Positions 5,641 through 7,306 of a DNA stretch of 7,306 nucleotides are shown here, in pieces; position 1 is the first letter of the stretch; the number at the start of each line of letters is the position of its first letter. Origin of the DNA: an uncultured Lachnospiraceae bacterium (GTDB lineage Bacteria; Bacillota; Clostridia; Lachnospirales; Lachnospiraceae); assembly GCA_958446555.1 (NCBI GenBank), contig CAUCWU010000120.1, positions 1 through 7,306 of the forward strand, in the 5' to 3' direction. Both the position numbers and the translations under genes were made by a program. The notes below the pieces were generated by a model. It saw only the letters and a program-made list of their open reading frames with translations. It was not told where the DNA came from and made no database searches.

Positions 5641-6627
5641 ATGGCCACGCTGAAGGATGTAGCGAAGGCTTCTGGCCTGACAGTGGGAACTGTTTCAAGA
5701 GTTCTAAATAACAGAGGATATATAAGTGACAAGACAAGAGAGAAAGTGTATCAGGTAATGCAGGACCTGAATTATCAGCCAAACGAGATGGCACGCTCTC
5801 TTTCTAAGCAGAAGAATAATACAATTGGAATTATTGTGCCTCAGGTTGAGCATCCATATTTTGCAAAGGTGCTCAGTCTTTTGGAGAGAGAGGCTTCAAA
5901 GCATGGATATCGAACCACTCTTTTTGTATCGAGAAATAAAGAGAATGGTGAGGATGAATGCATAGAAATGTGCAAGAGTGCACGAGTATCGGGTGTGGTT
6001 CTTTGCAGTGGTTGTGTCGGTACAGAAAAATTTGCTGGACTTGATTTTCCACTTGTTACATTGGAGCGCTCGGTAGATCTTGCAGCTTCCGGTGTTGAGT
6101 GTGACAACTATCAGGGAGGTGTGCTTGCTACTCAGCATTTAATTGACAAAGGATGCCGAAAGCTTATGTATATCGGAGGACTAAGCGCCGGCGTTGATGT
6201 AGTGATGCCGGGAGATCAAAGAGAAGTTGGTTTTCGTGATACCTGTGAAAAAAATCATGTGGAGTATCTGGTAATGGTGACAGATAAGGAACAGTTTGAT
6301 ACACTTGAATACTATGAGTTTGTTCGTGAAAAACTAGAGAAAAATCCTGATGTGGATGGTGTATTTGCAAGCTCTGATATCATTGGTGCCTATGTGCTTC
6401 AGGCTTGTCGTGATTTAAATCGTAAGGTTCCAGAGGAAGTTAAAATTGTTGGATTTGATGATGTAAATATCTCTCAGTTTACAACACCGAGTTTGACAAC
6501 GATTCATCAGCCGGTAGAACAGATGGCAGAGCAGGCAGTTGCAGATATTGCTCAGATTGATGCTGGAAAGATCGTTCCTTCAAGAACCGTATTCCCTGTA
6601 ACACTTGTAGAGAGAGGAACAACTTAA
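5641..6627 (+). CDS. LacI-family transcriptional regulator
   Basis: This is a 328-residue cytoplasmic repressor or activator of typical LacI/GalR length. Residues 3-22 form the helix-turn-helix (TLKDVAKASGLTVGTVSRVL), followed by NNRGYISDKTREKV and the hinge helix with the conserved QPNEMARSLS (46-55). From about residue 61 (TIGIIVPQVEHPYF) runs the periplasmic-binding-like effector domain, with ECDNYQGG (153-160), VFASSDIIGAY (241-251) and GFDDVNISQF (271-280), all family landmarks. The ligand is usually a sugar, but nothing here identifies it and no carbohydrate genes lie in the window, so its main targets may be elsewhere. The start ATG is supported by AAGGAG (5627-5632) at eight bases. 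It has its own predicted promoter with a structured leader. Downstream it ends at a strong hairpin and converges on the next gene, so it seems monocistronic. Confidence 0.95.
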   Translation: MATLKDVAKASGLTVGTVSRVLNNRGYISDKTREKVYQVMQDLNYQPNEMARSLSKQKNNTIGIIVPQVEHPYFAKVLSLLEREASKHGYRTTLFVSRNKENGEDECIEMCKSARVSGVVLCSGCVGTEKFAGLDFPLVTLERSVDLAASGVECDNYQGGVLATQHLIDKGCRKLMYIGGLSAGVDVVMPGDQREVGFRDTCEKNHVEYLVMVTDKEQFDTLEYYEFVREKLEKNPDVDGVFASSDIIGAYVLQACRDLNRKVPEEVKIVGFDDVNISQFTTPSLTTIHQPVEQMAEQAVADIAQIDAGKIVPSRTVFPVTLVERGTT

Positions 6628-6631
6628 AATA

Positions 6632-6698
6632 TATAGTTAGCCCCACGAGATGGAAATGCTTTGCTAGCAATCATTTCATCTTGTGGGGCGTAATTATA
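6632..6698. terminator. Long bidirectional terminator hairpin between convergent genes
   Basis: A GC-rich core pairs 6640-6652 with 6677-6689 (one G-U). After a bulged G (6653), 6654-6658 pair with 6672-6676. Outward, past a bulged G (6690), 6632-6639 pair with 6691-6698 (one G-U). This gives about 26 pairs around a loop containing the palindrome TTGCTAGCAA. The lower A+T arms supply short U-rich tails on both strands rather than a clean U-run. It starts five bases after the LacI-family stop, and the stop of the minus-strand gene (6694-6696) is inside it. Confidence 0.8.
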
Positions 6699-7306
6699 CA
6701 GAAAATTGTGTTTCACTATTGTTGTAAAGAGCTATTTTTAACCAATCGGTCGGATTGGAAATCGACTCTTGTTTATTATATGCATCAACGACAGCAATAA
6801 TGGCATCAAAAGTCAATGCGAAAAGATTTTCCCTTACAACTGACAAAGGCACAGAGTCCTGCCCAATTTGAATCATGTCATTTGGATCATTTAGCATATC
6901 ATACAGGACAGAGAATACACTGTCCAAAATATCGCGGTCGTGTTTATTTTCCAGAAAATTCAATCCGCCATACGGATTTTTAAAACTGCAAATCAAATCA
7001 TAATTAAAGTATTGATGTAAATAGTCCATCGAATATTCTTCAGATACCTGTTTTTTATCTTGAGAATCTGACGATTTTTTTAAATTAATTTTTGAGGACG
7101 ATTCTGACTCTGTATTAGAAGTGTCTTCATGGATCGTTTCAGAAATGTCTTCAGAAGCGTTGTCTGCTATCTTTACTTTCTCATTTGTCGGACCTTGTAC
7201 GGTATAGCCAGCCGCTTGAAGTGCTTCGATCATGTCCTGTATATCTTCTTTAGACATATTTCCATGCAAATCATCAGAAACTTCAGATTTCCAAACTTCA
7301 GGATTG
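6694..7306 (-). CDS. 3' part of a gene with a DUF6017-like C-terminus (possible RepA_N-type replication initiator)
   Basis: On the minus strand the frame ending at TAA 6696-6694 is open to the right edge. A TTG (7269) and an ATG (7257) occur in frame, but neither has a Shine-Dalgarno site and coding continues upstream (NPEVWKSEVSDDL), so the real start is probably outside the window. About 203 residues are visible. A first part (MSKEDIQDMIEALQAAGYTV) is followed by a long acidic, Ser/Glu/Asp-rich, probably disordered linker, then a folded C-terminal part from about YLHQYFNYDLI. The ending pattern 'vlyDML ... IQIG.DSVPLSVV ... NPTDWLKIALYN' resembles the DUF6017 C-terminal region that follows RepA_N domains in replication initiators of Firmicute plasmids and integrative elements. 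I place this by pattern memory only. If right, a mobile or domesticated element may begin at the right edge. There is no signal peptide or membrane segment in the visible part. Confidence 0.55.
   Translation of the reverse strand, partial: NPEVWKSEVSDDLHGNMSKEDIQDMIEALQAAGYTVQGPTNEKVKIADNASEDISETIHEDTSNTESESSSKINLKKSSDSQDKKQVSEEYSMDYLHQYFNYDLICSFKNPYGGLNFLENKHDRDILDSVFSVLYDMLNDPNDMIQIGQDSVPLSVVRENLFALTFDAIIAVVDAYNKQESISNPTDWLKIALYNNSETQFSV

Noticed and set aside
7255..7269. Start of the right-edge minus-strand gene at TTG 7269 or ATG 7257
   Set aside because: Neither has a Shine-Dalgarno sequence and the frame stays open to the window edge with protein-like composition, so the gene is treated as partial.
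1..7306. CRISPR array, tRNA/rRNA, insertion sequence or multi-gene defence system
   Set aside because: No spaced direct repeats, cloverleaf-like sequence, transposase motifs or defence-type domains were seen. The genes are recognisable housekeeping or accessory families.

Overview
The window looks like an ordinary chromosomal stretch of a low-GC, anaerobic Firmicute, probably a clostridial or Lachnospiraceae-type organism. This is inferred from strong purine-rich Shine-Dalgarno sites, GTG/TTG starts, a class I hybrid cluster protein typical of strict anaerobes, and the general protein style. The species cannot be fixed from the sequence.

Layout, left to right. (a) 1-185: the last 60 codons of an unrecognised plus-strand gene, ending inside a long perfect-stem hairpin (179-220) that also lies just past the end of the convergent gene hcp. 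(b) 242-1840, minus strand: hcp, hybrid cluster protein, with all expected cluster ligands present. (c) 1841-1982: the divergent regulatory region between hcp and a Crp/Fnr-family regulator (1983-2708, plus). It holds a consensus -10 for hcp and a perfect 14-bp palindrome centred at predicted position -41.5, the classic position for class II activation by this regulator family. (d) 2839-3927, plus: an S66-family (LD-carboxypeptidase / MccF-like) serine peptidase. It has a possible extended -10 promoter overlapping the regulator's stop and a strong hairpin at the predicted 5' end of its mRNA. (e) 4003-5358, plus: a neurotransmitter:sodium symporter (SNF family) with its own good promoter and a small palindrome just past the predicted start site. 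Its last codons lie in a 17-bp perfect tandem duplication. (f) 5359-5640: a 282-base intergenic region with a good promoter and a 15-bp hairpin, leading to a LacI-family repressor (5641-6627, plus). (g) 6632-6698: a long bidirectional hairpin between convergent genes. (h) 6694 to the right edge, minus strand: the 3' part of a gene whose C-terminus resembles the DUF6017 region of RepA_N-type replication initiators. It has no visible start in the window.

How the genes fit together: the one clear functional unit is hcp plus its divergent Crp/Fnr regulator, an HcpR-like nitrosative-stress or NO-response arrangement. The S66 peptidase, the amino-acid symporter and the LacI regulator each seem to have their own promoter and need not be co-regulated, although peptide trimming and amino-acid uptake would be compatible. 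I found no CRISPR array, tRNA, rRNA, insertion sequence or clearly new multi-gene system. The most interesting items are regulatory: the HcpR-like operator geometry with an altered recognition helix, and the structured leaders.
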